Below are positions 1 to 8,860 of a stretch of DNA of 43,508 bases, piece after piece. Source of the stretch: Pantoea wallisii (GTDB lineage Bacteria > Pseudomonadota > Gammaproteobacteria > Enterobacterales > Enterobacteriaceae); NCBI RefSeq assembly GCF_002095485.1, contig NZ_MLFS01000043.1, positions 1-43,508 of the forward strand, written 5' to 3'. Each line of letters opens with the position of its first letter. Position 1 is the first letter of the stretch. A program made the position numbers and the translations under genes. The notes under the pieces were generated by a model. That model was not told the DNA's origin. It did not search any database and was given only the letters and a program-made list of their open reading frames with translations.

Positions 1-1619
1 AGACTGACGGCTCAGCGCCTGCGTTTCAGCCTGTTTCTCTGCCTGCTGCGCCAGCGCCTGCGCGTGGCGCGCCTCACGCTCGGCGGCTTCCTGTTCTGGC
101 GTCTTCGCCTGACGCGCTTTCACACGCGCCACGGCCGCCTCCCGCTCGCCCTGATCGCTACGTGCCGCGCGCTGTTTTGCCTGTTCATGTCGCGCTTCAC
201 GCGCCAGCTTCTCACGTTCCAGGCGCGCCTGACGCGCTTCAAAACGCGCTTTGCTTCCGCCGTGCGTTTCGCCTCCAGGTCGATGGCCCGCAGCTCGGCT
301 TTTTCCTGACGATAGTACTGCACCAGCGGAATATTACTCGGGCAGACATAGGCGCAGGCGCCGCACTCAATGCAGTCATCAATATGGTGCGCGCGCGCTT
401 TTTCATGGTCGCCGCCCTGGCTGTACCAGAACAGCTGCTGCGGCAACAGTTTCGCCGGGCAGGCATCGGCACAGGCGCTGCAGCGGATGCAGGATTGCTC
501 CTCCTGCGTGTCGCCCATTTCCTGAGAGGAGGGGGCCAGAATGCAGTTGGTGATCTTCACCACCGGCACGTCGAGAGATGGCAGCGTAAAGCCCATCAGC
601 GGGCCGCCCATGATCACCATCTGGCGTGCGCCGGGGTTGAACCCCACCTGATGCAGCAGATGGCTGACGGGCGTACCCAGACGCCCCCACACATTGCGCG
701 GCTGCGCGATGGCATCGCCGGTCAGCGTCACCACGCGTTCGGTGATCGGTTCGCCATCAATAATGGCGCGCTTCACCGCCCAGGCGGTGCCAACGTTCTG
801 CATCAGCACGCCGATATCGGTAGAGCGCCCGCCGTGCGGCACTTCCAGACCGGTGAGAATTTTGGTTAGCTGTTTTGCGCCGCCGGAAGGATATTTAGTG
901 GGAATCACGCGAATCTGTACGTCGCGATCGCCACCCAGCGCCTGCTTCAGCGCAGCAATGGCTTCCGGCTTGTTGTCCTCAATGCCGATCAGCACGCGCT
1001 CTGCCTGGAGTACCCAGGCGAGAATGCGGCTGCCCTCCAGCACTTCGGCAGCGTAATCCTGCATTAGGCGATCGTCTGCGGTGATGTAGGGTTCGCACTC
1101 GGCGGCATTGATAATCAACGTTTTTACGCCGCGCAGCCCGCCGCGCAATTTGGTGGCAGTCGGGAAACCTGCACCGCCTAAACCGGCGATACCGGCCGCA
1201 TGGATGCGCCTGACCACGTCATCGCGGCCGAGCGAACGGTAGTCGGGCTGAGGATCCAACTGCGTCCAGCGGTCTTCACCATCGGCGCGCAGGAAAATGC
1301 ACACCTCAGAGAGACCGGAAGGGTGCGCCGTCATGTGCGGCGCAATCGCTTCGATCTCACCGGAAGTTGGCGCGTGCACCGGCAACATACGGCCGCTGCC
1401 AAAGGTGAGCGGCTGCCCGCGCAGCACCTTATCACCCGGCGCCACGCAGATTTCGCCTTCGTGACCGATATGCTGCTTCAATGGAATAATAAAGCGTTCA
1501 GGCAGCGGTAACTGGCTGAGCGGCGTGCCACTGGACTGGGTTTTCATCTCAGGCGGATGAATACCGCCCTGGAAATCCCACAGCTTCTCTTTACGGAACA
1601 GATTCAACAGATTAAGCAT
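1..1619 (-). CDS. rsxC: Electron transport complex subunit RsxC/RnfC, partial, with apparent frameshift
   Basis: RsxC is the peripheral NADH-side subunit of the membrane Rsx/Rnf complex, which passes electrons inward and in E. coli helps reset SoxR. The N-terminal 450 residues are intact: a nucleotide/FMN-type motif GLGGAGFPT at residues 146-154 and two 4Fe-4S motifs, [12 protein letters not shown] (about residue 377) and [12 protein letters not shown] (about 417). After the codons for EAKRTAEAK (near base 250) the reading frame turns into Arg-rich nonsense and stops at 120-122. The -1 frame from base 249 to base 1 reads on as the Ala/Glu/Gln/Lys-rich tail typical of RsxC ([20 protein letters not shown], later [16 protein letters not shown]). 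Adding one A to the AAA at 250-252 would restore the frame. The 3' end lies outside the window. The start overlaps the rsxB stop region by 8 bases. Confidence 0.9.
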
Positions 1620-2190
1620 GACGTTCTACCGGAATCACCCGTACAGGAATGGTTTCGAGATCCCACTTCCAGTTGGCCGTGGTCGTGGCAACAGGGCGCA
1701 TCTCAATGCAATCGGTCGGGCAGGGGGCAACGCACAGGTCACAGCCGGTGCAGACATCGCTCAGCACGGTATGCATGGCGCGGGTGGCACCGACAATGGC
1801 GTCGACCGGGCAGGCCTGGATACACTTGGTGCAGCCAATGCAGTTGGCTTCGTCTATCCACGCCACGGTCCGCACCGGCGCCAGCACCTCTTCACCACCA
1901 TCCAGCGGTTGCGGTTCCACGTTTAGTAGCGCGGCCAGTTTCAGCATGGTCTGTTCGCCGCCCGGTGCGCATTTGTTAATGGCTTCACCGTTGTTGCCCA
2001 CTGCATCGGCGTACGGCCGGCAGCCAGGATAGCCGCACTGACCGCACTGGCTCTGGGGCAGAATCGCATCGATCTGTTCGACGATCGGGTCCTCTTCCAC
2101 CTCAAAGCGGCGCGAGGCGTAGCCGAGCAGCGCGCCGAATACCAGGCTCAGCGCTGTGAGTACAGCTATAGCAATCCAGATCGCGGTCAT
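1612..2190 (-). CDS. rsxB: Electron transport complex subunit RsxB/RnfB
   Basis: This is the iron-sulfur ferredoxin-like subunit of the Rsx/Rnf complex, 192 aa and full length for the family. An N-terminal hydrophobic anchor (residues 1-25) is followed by the cysteine cluster [10 protein letters not shown], which binds a 4Fe-4S centre, and then two classical ferredoxin motifs, [12 protein letters not shown] and [12 protein letters not shown]. It relays electrons between RsxC and the membrane subunits. The gene sits one base after rsxA and overlaps rsxC, so the three genes are almost certainly translated from one mRNA. Nothing unusual is seen in this copy. Confidence 0.97.
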   Translation of the reverse strand: MTAIWIAIAVLTALSLVFGALLGYASRRFEVEEDPIVEQIDAILPQSQCGQCGYPGCRPYADAVGNNGEAINKCAPGGEQTMLKLAALLNVEPQPLDGGEEVLAPVRTVAWIDEANCIGCTKCIQACPVDAIVGATRAMHTVLSDVCTGCDLCVAPCPTDCIEMRPVATTTANWKWDLETIPVRVIPVERHA

Positions 2191-2191
2191 A

Positions 2192-2773
2192 TCAGAATTT
2201 CACCAGACCGGTAAAGCCCATAAACGCCAGCGCCATCAGGCCTGCGGTGATCAGGGCAATCGAGTTACCTTTGAAGGGCGCCGGCACGTTGGCCAGCACC
2301 AGGCGTTCACGCATGCCGGCAAACAGCACCATCACCAGCGAGAAGCCCAGCGAGGCGCTGAAACCGTACAGCGCGGCCTGCAGGAAGGTGTGATTAAGGT
2401 TCACGCTCAGCAGCGGCACACCCAGTACCGCACAGTTGGTGGTGATCAGCGGCAGGAAGATCCCCAGCAGGCGATAGAGTGACGGACTGGTTTTACGCAC
2501 CACCATCTCTGTAAACTGCACAACAACCGCAATCACCAGGATGTAGGCCATGGTACGCAGATAGACCAGATCGAGCGGCACCAGAATCAGGTGATTCACC
2601 AGCCAGGCGCAGATAGCCGCCAGGGTGATCACAAAGGTGGTGGCAAGTCCCATGCCAATGGCCGTTTCCAGTTTTTTTGACACGCCCATGAATGGGCAAA
2701 GGCCGAGGAATTTGACCAACACGAAGTTGTTCACCAGCACGGTGCCAATAAAGAGAAGTAAGTAATCGGTCAT
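2192..2773 (-). CDS. rsxA: Electron transport complex subunit RsxA/RnfA
   Basis: RsxA is an integral inner-membrane subunit of the Rsx/Rnf redox pump, 193 aa. It starts [21 protein letters not shown] and shows about six hydrophobic segments, as expected for the RnfA/NqrE family, including the conserved motif [11 protein letters not shown] in the first loop. It is the first gene of the visible rsxABC order and is followed by rsxB after one base. The 123-base gap between it and the gene upstream on the same strand (DUF2569) probably carries the operon promoter, although no clear -35/-10 pair was identified. Confidence 0.97.
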   Translation of the reverse strand: MTDYLLLFIGTVLVNNFVLVKFLGLCPFMGVSKKLETAIGMGLATTFVITLAAICAWLVNHLILVPLDLVYLRTMAYILVIAVVVQFTEMVVRKTSPSLYRLLGIFLPLITTNCAVLGVPLLSVNLNHTFLQAALYGFSASLGFSLVMVLFAGMRERLVLANVPAPFKGNSIALITAGLMALAFMGFTGLVKF

Positions 2774-2896
2774 TTTAAAACCTGGGAAGCCTAAAGGCGT
2801 CTATTATCCGGAATTGAGAGGTGCATCTCAACCTTCGCGCAAATTGTGCAACGGCAGAGAGCACTCAGAATTAAATTCCTGACGAAACCCGCACCG

Positions 2897-3340
2897 TTAT
2901 GGCCGGATAAACGTCTGTTTTACCCGTTGTGAACGTTTGAAGTAGGGCACGAACACGGCGGCGGAGAGCAGCGCCAGCAGCAGCGTCTGGATCGCTTTAC
3001 CGTCGGCAACCGGCGTAAAGGCGAAGGTTTTGAGCGCCAGCAGCACCGTCACTAACAGCCAGATGATGTAATGACGCGGCAGACGACGCGATCGCTGGCA
3101 GAAGATCCAGCATACCCAGATGCTGTAGAGCCAGACGGCGGCCGCCGTGAGCAGCGAGACCAGCCACTGCGTCATTAAGACATCAGCATGATCAAACAGC
3201 GTGGAGCGCAACTCGCTATCAAACAGCGGGCGCAGATATAGCGCCACCACCAGCGCGCTGGTGAGCATGGTCATTATCAGCCAGGCCAACGGCAGCAGCA
3301 GCCAGCCGGCGATACGCGGCGGGTTTACCGATTCGGACAT
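2897..3340 (-). CDS. ydgK: DUF2569 inner-membrane protein YdgK
   Basis: This is a small membrane protein of unknown function with four predicted transmembrane segments: near residues 10-36, 60-82, 93-112 and 115-134. It matches the length and position of E. coli YdgK (DUF2569), between cnu and rsxA. The chosen start is the ATG at 3340 (MSESVNPPRIAGWLLLP), giving 147 aa. A longer reading from a TTG at 3421 adds 27 residues with no hydrophobic or conserved character and was not used. No activity is known for the family. Confidence 0.85.
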   Translation of the reverse strand: MSESVNPPRIAGWLLLPLAWLIMTMLTSALVVALYLRPLFDSELRSTLFDHADVLMTQWLVSLLTAAAVWLYSIWVCWIFCQRSRRLPRHYIIWLLVTVLLALKTFAFTPVADGKAIQTLLLALLSAAVFVPYFKRSQRVKQTFIRP

Positions 3341-3447
3341 GTAAAAGATCCTGTTACCAGAAAGAGGGCGATGCAGAGCGTAGCATGTCCAAACGGGACA
3401 CGCCCGATCTGGACACTGCAACAGGGCAGAGAGGAGGGTTACGGAGT

Positions 3448-3663
3448 TTACACCACGTAGCGCCAGACCGATTTTGGCACACAGCCCAGGTCATATAATC
3501 GACCGCCGGAAGCCAGCTCCGCACGGCGGTGGTCAGCGGCGCGATACATATTGATGATCTCACTGTCATCAGTCAGAGAATAATTGAGATGATCGTAGAG
3601 TTTTTCCAGGCTCTCGAGATTATTCACTTTACGAAACTTCAGCAGGTAATCTAACGCAGTCAT
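3448..3663 (-). CDS. cnu: Hha/YmoA-family nucleoid-associated protein Cnu (YdgT)
   Basis: This 71-aa protein reads [20 protein letters not shown] and ends in KSVWRYVV; the central [13 protein letters not shown] segment is diagnostic for the Hha/Cnu family. These proteins bind H-NS and StpA and adjust H-NS silencing; E. coli Cnu was also reported to bind oriC. The start was taken at the third in-frame ATG (3663), which gives the usual family length; the track-length alternative adds only MLMAI. In E. coli the next gene is blr and then ydgJ. Here a 14 kb sugar module follows instead. Confidence 0.93.
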   Translation of the reverse strand: MTALDYLLKFRKVNNLESLEKLYDHLNYSLTDDSEIINMYRAADHRRAELASGGRLYDLGCVPKSVWRYVV

Positions 3664-4023
3664 GATTGCCATTAACAATAAAATACGGAGAAGTGCCCAA
3701 GTATAGGGAGCAGACGAACAGAGTCCATATCCAGCCCGAAAAAAAAGTAAAATTCAGACAACGTGAGCCAATTCGCGCATCAAAAGGATCTTTTTTACGC
3801 TTTTATTGTTTATAACGCGCAATGTTAATCAGCGCATATTGCCCCCATGCCGGCCCTGGCAAGCCGCGCGGCCAGGGTGATGAAAAGCCTGTTTATTTGC
3901 AGGGTTTTTAATTTTTCTTATTTAGCGTGCATATTTTTGCCAGCGTAGCGGCAAATAATCCGCGATTTATTTCAACCCCGCCAGCATATTTATGTACAAG
4001 CTTTGAAACGCAGACTCACTAAG

Positions 4024-4039
4024 TGTGCGAATTATCACA
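4024..4039 (+). promoter_or_regulatory. Candidate CRP-binding site upstream of ytfQ
   Basis: The sequence TGTGC-GAATTA-TCACA matches the CRP consensus TGTGA-N6-TCACA at 9 of 10 core positions, with the correct 6-base spacer. It lies about 300 bases before ytfQ, far from the gene but in line with a promoter placed in the mid-region. Catabolite control of a sugar importer is expected. The match is by eye and the transcription start is unknown. Confidence 0.55.
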
Positions 4040-4091
4040 AAAACGATCATTGCCGGGCGTAAACGACGATAACCATTCTTTACGCAGTCGT

Positions 4092-4105
4092 TGTAATCGC
4101 TTCCA
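4092..4105 (+). promoter_or_regulatory. Candidate GalR/LacI-family operator upstream of ytfQ
   Basis: TGTAATCGCTTCCA fits the GalR/GalS operator pattern TGNAANCGNTTNCA at every fixed position. It lies 50 bases downstream of the CRP-like site and 230 bases before ytfQ, a plausible repressor position for a galactofuranose importer. No GalR/GalS gene is in the window, so the regulator would be encoded elsewhere. Confidence 0.5.
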
Positions 4106-4335
4106 GTGGCGCAAGGCATAACCACTTCTGTTTATTACAGTTATTTAACCCACGTTGTAATAAAAGCCAGGTATTTTGTCCATACCTTGAAAGGCATTCT
4201 CAATATGGTGATACGCGTAACTCCTTTAAATCATTCTGTTTTGTGAACTATGTCGCGCTAGTTTTCTCGCTTTTACGCCAGGCTTAAACCGCGTTTGTAC
4301 CCCTACAGCACACTCCCTTCAGAGGAATGAAAATT

Positions 4336-5292
4336 ATGTGGAAACGTTTACTCCTGACCGCCATGGTGAGCTCGGCACTCAGTGCCTCCGCACTGGCAGC
4401 CGATATGACGGTAGGCTTCTCTCAGGTTGGCTCGGAATCAGGCTGGCGCTCAGCAGAAACTAACGTAGCGAAAAGTGAAGCGCAGAAGCGCGGCATTACG
4501 CTGAAGATTGCCGATGGGCAGCAGAAGCAGGAAAACCAGATCAAAGCCGTGCGTTCGTTTATCGCGCAGGGCGTTGATGCAATCTTTATCGCGCCGGTGG
4601 TACAGACCGGCTGGGAGCCCGTGCTGGAAGAGGCCAAAGACGCCAAAATTCCGGTATTCCTGCTGGACCGCGCTATCGTCGTGAAAGATAAGTCGCTGTA
4701 TATGGCTGTCGTTACGGCAGATAACGTGCTGGAGGGCAAACTGATTGGCGACTGGCTGGTGAAAACCGTCGGCGATAAGCAGTGTAACGTGGTTGAGTTA
4801 CAGGGCACCGTCGGCGCCAGCGTGGCCATCGATCGTAAGAAGGGCTTTGCCGAAGCCATCGCCGGACACAACAACATTAAAGTGGTGCGCTCACAATCCG
4901 GCGACTTTACCCGCAGTAAGGGTAAAGAGGTGATGGAGAGCTTTATCAAAGCGGAGAACAACGGCAAGAACATCTGCATGGTTTACGCCCATAACGATGA
5001 TATGGCGATCGGTGCCATTCAGGCTATTAAAGAGGCGGGCCTGAAGCCGGGTAAAGATATTCTGACCGGCTCAATTGATGGCGTGCCGGATATCTACAAA
5101 GCCATGCTGGCAGGCGAAGCCAACGCCAACGTTGAACTGACGCCAAACATGGCCGGCCCGGCGTTTGATGCGCTGGAGAAGTTCAAAAAAGATGGCACGC
5201 AGCCACCTAAAATCATCAAAACCGAATCGAAACTGTTCCTGCCTGCCGATGCCCAGGCGGAGCTGGATAAGAAAAAGAATATGGGTTACTGA
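4336..5292 (+). CDS. ytfQ: Galactofuranose ABC transporter, periplasmic binding protein YtfQ
   Basis: This is the substrate-binding component of the YtfQRT-YjfF importer, which in E. coli binds furanose forms of sugars, mainly galactofuranose. The 318-aa product begins MWKRLLLTAMVSSALSASA and has a typical signal peptide cut after ALAA; the mature part starts DMTVGFSQVGSESGWR, nearly identical to E. coli YtfQ. The start was set at 4336 because AGAGGA at 4321-4326 is well spaced from it, while the ATG at 4327 directly abuts the ribosome site. It is the first gene of a four-gene operon and is followed by a terminator-like hairpin that probably gives it excess expression over the membrane parts. 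Confidence 0.96.
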   Translation: MWKRLLLTAMVSSALSASALAADMTVGFSQVGSESGWRSAETNVAKSEAQKRGITLKIADGQQKQENQIKAVRSFIAQGVDAIFIAPVVQTGWEPVLEEAKDAKIPVFLLDRAIVVKDKSLYMAVVTADNVLEGKLIGDWLVKTVGDKQCNVVELQGTVGASVAIDRKKGFAEAIAGHNNIKVVRSQSGDFTRSKGKEVMESFIKAENNGKNICMVYAHNDDMAIGAIQAIKEAGLKPGKDILTGSIDGVPDIYKAMLAGEANANVELTPNMAGPAFDALEKFKKDGTQPPKIIKTESKLFLPADAQAELDKKKNMGY

Positions 5293-5300
5293 TCCCCGCG

Positions 5301-5322
5301 ACCGCCCTCCGGGGCGGTTTTT
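5301..5322 (+). terminator. Intra-operon terminator/attenuator between ytfQ and ytfR
   Basis: A 7-bp GC-rich stem, ACCGCCC/GGGCGGT, with loop TCCG is followed by a T run (5318-5322). It lies 8 bases after the ytfQ stop. Such hairpins behind binding-protein genes commonly end or stabilise part of the transcripts, so the binding protein is made in excess of the ATPase and permeases. Confidence 0.75.
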
Positions 5323-5347
5323 CATGACGTAAGCGAGGTTGAACCTG

Positions 5348-6868
5348 ATGAGCAGTTTCGATGAGACACCGCTGCTGACCCTGAGCGGCATCAGCAAAGG
5401 CTTTCCCGGCGTTAAAGCGCTGGATAATGTGTCGTTCAGTATTCGCAAAGGCGAGATCATGGCGCTGCTGGGGGAGAATGGCGCCGGCAAATCGACCCTG
5501 ATTAAAGTGCTGACCGGCGTTTATACCCGCGATGCCGGAACCATTACGCTCAACGGCACCGTTATTGCGCCACAGAGCACGGCCGATGCGCAGCAGATGG
5601 GCATCGGTACCGTTTATCAGGAGGTGAATCTGCTGCCCAATATGTCGGTGGCCGATAATCTCTATATTGGCCGCGAGCCGCGCCGTTTCGGTATGATCGA
5701 TCGCAAGCGCATGATGCGCGATGCCGATGCGCTGATGCGCAACTATGGCTTTGCACTCGATGTGACGCGTCCGCTGGGCCACTATTCGGTGGCGATGCAG
5801 CAGATCATTGCGATTTGTCGCGCGGTGGATCTCTCCGCGCAGGTGCTGATTCTGGATGAGCCTACCGCCAGTCTGGACGCCAGTGAAGTTGAGATGCTGT
5901 TTACCCTGATGGCGCAGCTGAAAGCCAAAGGCATGAGCCTGATTTTTGTTACTCACTTTCTCGATCAGGTGTACCGCATTACCGATCGTATTACCGTGTT
6001 GCGCAATGGTCAGTATATCGCCACGCGCGATACCGCTTCGCTACCGCAGATAGAGCTGATCAAGCTGATGCTGGGGCGTGAGCTGCTGGAGACCGCTCTA
6101 CAGCGTCAGGGCAGTACGCTGCGCAGTAATCAGCCGGTGGTCTCTTTTGAAGATTATGGCAAGAAGGGCACGATTGAGCCGTTTAGCCTGCAGGTGCGGC
6201 CGGGCGAAGTGGTGGGCCTGGCCGGCTTGCTGGGCTCCGGGCGGACCGAGACCGCCGAAGTGCTGTTCGGCATTCGCCGGGCCGATCGCGGAACCGCCAC
6301 CATTAAAGGCAAAGTGCAGCATATCCGTACGCCGGCGAAGGCGTCACGTCTTGGTATGGGATTCTGTCCGGAAGATCGTAAAACCGACGGCATCATTGGT
6401 GCCGCATCGGTGCGTGAGAACATTATTCTGGCGCTGCAGGCGCAGCGTGGCTGGCTACGTCCTATCAAACGGCGCGAGCAGCAGGCGATTGCCGAGCGTT
6501 TTATTAAGAGCCTTGGCATCCGTACGCCGCACGCCGATCAGCCGGTGGAACTGCTCTCCGGCGGTAACCAGCAGAAGGTGCTGCTGTCGCGCTGGCTGGT
6601 GACCAAACCACAGTTTTTGATTCTCGATGAGCCAACGCGCGGTATTGATGTGGGCGCGCACGCCGAGATTATTCGTTTGATTGAATCCCTGTGCGCCGAT
6701 GGACTGGCGCTGCTGGTTATCTCCTCTGAACTGGAAGAGCTGGTGGGCTATGCCGATCGCGTGCTGATTATGCGCGATCTGAAGCAGGTCGCCGAAATTC
6801 CGCTGGAGCAGCTGTCGGTAGCGTCGATTGTGAACGCTATCGCGGACGGAGGAGCACAACATGCTTGA
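5348..6868 (+). CDS. ytfR: Galactofuranose ABC transporter, ATP-binding protein YtfR
   Basis: This is a double-domain sugar ATPase (506 aa) of the RbsA/MglA class that energises the YtfT/YjfF permease pair. The first domain has Walker [10 protein letters not shown] and Walker B LILDEPTAS. The second has the reduced P-loop region LLGSGRTE typical of this class, the signature LSGGNQQK and Walker B FLILDEPTRG. The start is the ATG at 5348 (MSSFDETPLLTL), preceded by GAGG at good spacing; a TTG at 5339 would touch that ribosome site. The 3' end overlaps ytfT by 8 bases, which indicates translational coupling. Confidence 0.95.
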   Translation: MSSFDETPLLTLSGISKGFPGVKALDNVSFSIRKGEIMALLGENGAGKSTLIKVLTGVYTRDAGTITLNGTVIAPQSTADAQQMGIGTVYQEVNLLPNMSVADNLYIGREPRRFGMIDRKRMMRDADALMRNYGFALDVTRPLGHYSVAMQQIIAICRAVDLSAQVLILDEPTASLDASEVEMLFTLMAQLKAKGMSLIFVTHFLDQVYRITDRITVLRNGQYIATRDTASLPQIELIKLMLGRELLETALQRQGSTLRSNQPVVSFEDYGKKGTIEPFSLQVRPGEVVGLAGLLGSGRTETAEVLFGIRRADRGTATIKGKVQHIRTPAKASRLGMGFCPEDRKTDGIIGAASVRENIILALQAQRGWLRPIKRREQQAIAERFIKSLGIRTPHADQPVELLSGGNQQKVLLSRWLVTKPQFLILDEPTRGIDVGAHAEIIRLIESLCADGLALLVISSELEELVGYADRVLIMRDLKQVAEIPLEQLSVASIVNAIADGGAQHA

Positions 6869-7877
6869 ATCGCCTATGACTCATGAAAAACCTGAACGGC
6901 GTAAGCCGAAACTGCCGCCGGGCATGCCACAAATTGTCGCACTGATTCTGGTGTTGCTGGTGGATAGCCTGGTGGCCAATAACTTTTTTGCCATTCACGT
7001 GCAGGATGGCCGCCTGTTCGGCAGCCCGATCGATATCCTGAACCGTGCGGCGCCGGTAGCGCTGCTGGCGGTGGGGATGACGCTGGTGATCGCCACCGGC
7101 GGTATTGATCTCTCCGTGGGCGCGGTGATGGCGATTGCCGGGGCGACAGCGGCAACGCTGACGGTGGCCGGTCATAGTCTGAGCTTTATTATTCTGGCGA
7201 CGCTGGGTACCGGTCTGGCGTGCGGTTTATGGAACGGGGTGCTGGTCGCATTACTGAAGATTCAGCCGTTCGTGGCCACGCTTATTTTGATGGTGGCGGG
7301 GCGCGGTGTGGCACAGCTGATTACTCAGGGGCAGATTGTTACCTTCAATAGCGAGAGTCTGGCGTGGTTCGGTAGCGGGTCGCTGTGGCTGTTACCGGTA
7401 CCGGTGTGGATTACGCTGCTGGTCGCGCTGGCGGTGTGGCTGCTGACGCGCAAAACCGCGCTGGGGCTGTTTATCGAGGCGGTAGGGATTAACCTGCGCG
7501 CTGCGCGCAACGCCGGGGTTAACGGCTGGCTGGTGGTGATGTCCACGTATGCCATTAGCGGGGTTTGCGCGGCGGTGGCGGGGCTGATCGTGGCGGCCGA
7601 TATTCGCGGGGCCGATGCCAATAATGCCGGGCTGTGGCTGGAGCTGGACGCGATTCTGGCAGTGGTGATCGGCGGCGCATCGCTGATGGGTGGACGCTTT
7701 AATCTGGTGCTGTCGCTGGTTGGCGCGCTGATTATTCAGTCGATGAATACCGGTATTTTGCTGTCCGGTTTCCCGCCGGAGCTTAATCAGGTAGTGAAAG
7801 CCGTCGTTGTAATGTGTGTGTTACTGCTGCAGTCGCCGCGCTTTATCGCCATGCTGAGAGGGAGACGTCCGAAATGA
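6861..7877 (+). CDS. ytfT: Galactofuranose ABC transporter, permease YtfT
   Basis: This is one of the two inner-membrane permeases of the importer, 338 aa, with multiple hydrophobic segments. It carries the family motif GMTLVIATGGIDLSVGAV near residues 73-90, shared by BPD_transp_2 permeases (RbsC, AraH, YjfF). A basic, proline-rich cytoplasmic N terminus (HEKPERRKPKLPPG) precedes the first membrane helix. It overlaps ytfR at its start and yjfF at its end (ATGA). YtfT and YjfF are paralogues and presumably form a heterodimeric channel. Confidence 0.94.
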   Translation: MLESPMTHEKPERRKPKLPPGMPQIVALILVLLVDSLVANNFFAIHVQDGRLFGSPIDILNRAAPVALLAVGMTLVIATGGIDLSVGAVMAIAGATAATLTVAGHSLSFIILATLGTGLACGLWNGVLVALLKIQPFVATLILMVAGRGVAQLITQGQIVTFNSESLAWFGSGSLWLLPVPVWITLLVALAVWLLTRKTALGLFIEAVGINLRAARNAGVNGWLVVMSTYAISGVCAAVAGLIVAADIRGADANNAGLWLELDAILAVVIGGASLMGGRFNLVLSLVGALIIQSMNTGILLSGFPPELNQVVKAVVVMCVLLLQSPRFIAMLRGRRPK

Positions 7878-8860
7878 TTAAGCGCCATTTGCCTTTGATG
7901 ATTACGCTGCTGGTGTTTGTGGCCGGATATCTGTTCTGTCTGAGTCAGTTTCCCGGTTTTGCTTCAACGCGTGTGATCTGCAACATTCTGACCGATAACG
8001 CTTTTCTCGGTATTATTGCCGTGGGGATGACGTTCGTGATTTTGTCGGGCGGTATCGATCTTTCGGTTGGGGCGGTGATCGCTTTTACCGGGGTGTTTCT
8101 GGCGCGCATCATCGGGGACTACCATGTTGATCCGCTGCTGGCGTTTGCGCTGATTCTGGCGCTGGGCGCACTGTTTGGCGGCATGATGGGCTGGCTGATT
8201 GATGCGCTGAAGATCCCGGCCTTTATTATTACGCTGGCGGGGATGTTTTTCCTGCGCGGCTGCAGTTATCTGGTGTCTGAGAATTCGATTCCGATTGATC
8301 ATCCGCTGTACACCACGTTGTCGAGTCTGGCGTGGAAAATTCCGGGGGGCGGCCGTCTGAGTCTGCTGGCGGTGATTATGCTGGTGGTGGTGATTGGCGG
8401 CATTATTCTGGCGCACCGTACGCGGTTTGGTAATCAGGTGTACGCCATCGGCGGTAATCTGACGTCGGCACAGCTGATGGGGGTGTCAACGCGCGCCACC
8501 ACCATTAAGATTTATATGCTCTCGACCACGCTGGCGACGCTGGCCGGAATTGTGTTTTCAATTTATACCTCGGCGGGCTATGCGCTGGCTGGTCTGGGCG
8601 TGGAGCTGGACGCGATTGCCTCGGTGGTGATTGGCGGAACGCTGCTTTCCGGCGGAGTAGGCACCGTGCTGGGGACGCTGTTTGGCGTGTTGATTCAGGG
8701 ATTGATTCAGACCTGGATTAATTTTGACGGTACGCTGAGTTCGTGGTGGACCAAAATCGCCATCGGTATTTTGTTGTTCGCTTTTATCGCACTGCAGCGT
8801 CTGCTGACTGTGATGTGGGATCGCCAGCAGAATGCGCCGGTTAAGCGTTTGACCTCCTGA
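7874..8860 (+). CDS. yjfF: Galactofuranose ABC transporter, permease YjfF
   Basis: This is the second permease of the importer, 328 aa, starting MIKRHLPLMITLLVFVAGYL. It carries GMTFVILSGGIDLSVGAVIA, the same membrane motif as YtfT, and ends in a short basic tail. The start ATG at 7874 overlaps the ytfT stop as ATGA; a longer reading from 7814 lies inside ytfT and was rejected. It closes the operon. Behind it are a GC-rich hairpin (8876-8901) without a T run and then a long repeat-rich non-coding stretch. Confidence 0.95.
   Translation: MIKRHLPLMITLLVFVAGYLFCLSQFPGFASTRVICNILTDNAFLGIIAVGMTFVILSGGIDLSVGAVIAFTGVFLARIIGDYHVDPLLAFALILALGALFGGMMGWLIDALKIPAFIITLAGMFFLRGCSYLVSENSIPIDHPLYTTLSSLAWKIPGGGRLSLLAVIMLVVVIGGIILAHRTRFGNQVYAIGGNLTSAQLMGVSTRATTIKIYMLSTTLATLAGIVFSIYTSAGYALAGLGVELDAIASVVIGGTLLSGGVGTVLGTLFGVLIQGLIQTWINFDGTLSSWWTKIAIGILLFAFIALQRLLTVMWDRQQNAPVKRLTS

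Larger units (their letters stand above)
3664..4335. other. 672-base non-coding region between cnu and ytfQ
   Basis: This is an AT-rich divergent intergenic region holding the promoters of cnu (leftward) and of the ytfQ operon (rightward). I see no open frame resembling Blr, the small single-pass membrane protein encoded here in E. coli. Recognisable pieces are a hairpin with 7-bp arms CCCTGGC/GCCAGGG at 3854-3877, a CRP-like site at 4024-4039 and a LacI/GalR-type operator at 4092-4105. The size and AT-richness also suit an H-NS-bound region, which is inference only. Confidence 0.6.

Noticed and set aside
245..256. Programmed -1 frameshift in rsxC
   Set aside because: The sequence at the frame change does not form an X-XXY-YYZ slippery heptamer, and RsxC is not known to use recoding.
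3664..4335. Possible blr gene at its E. coli position
   Set aside because: No short frame encoding a single hydrophobic helix like Blr was found in this gap.
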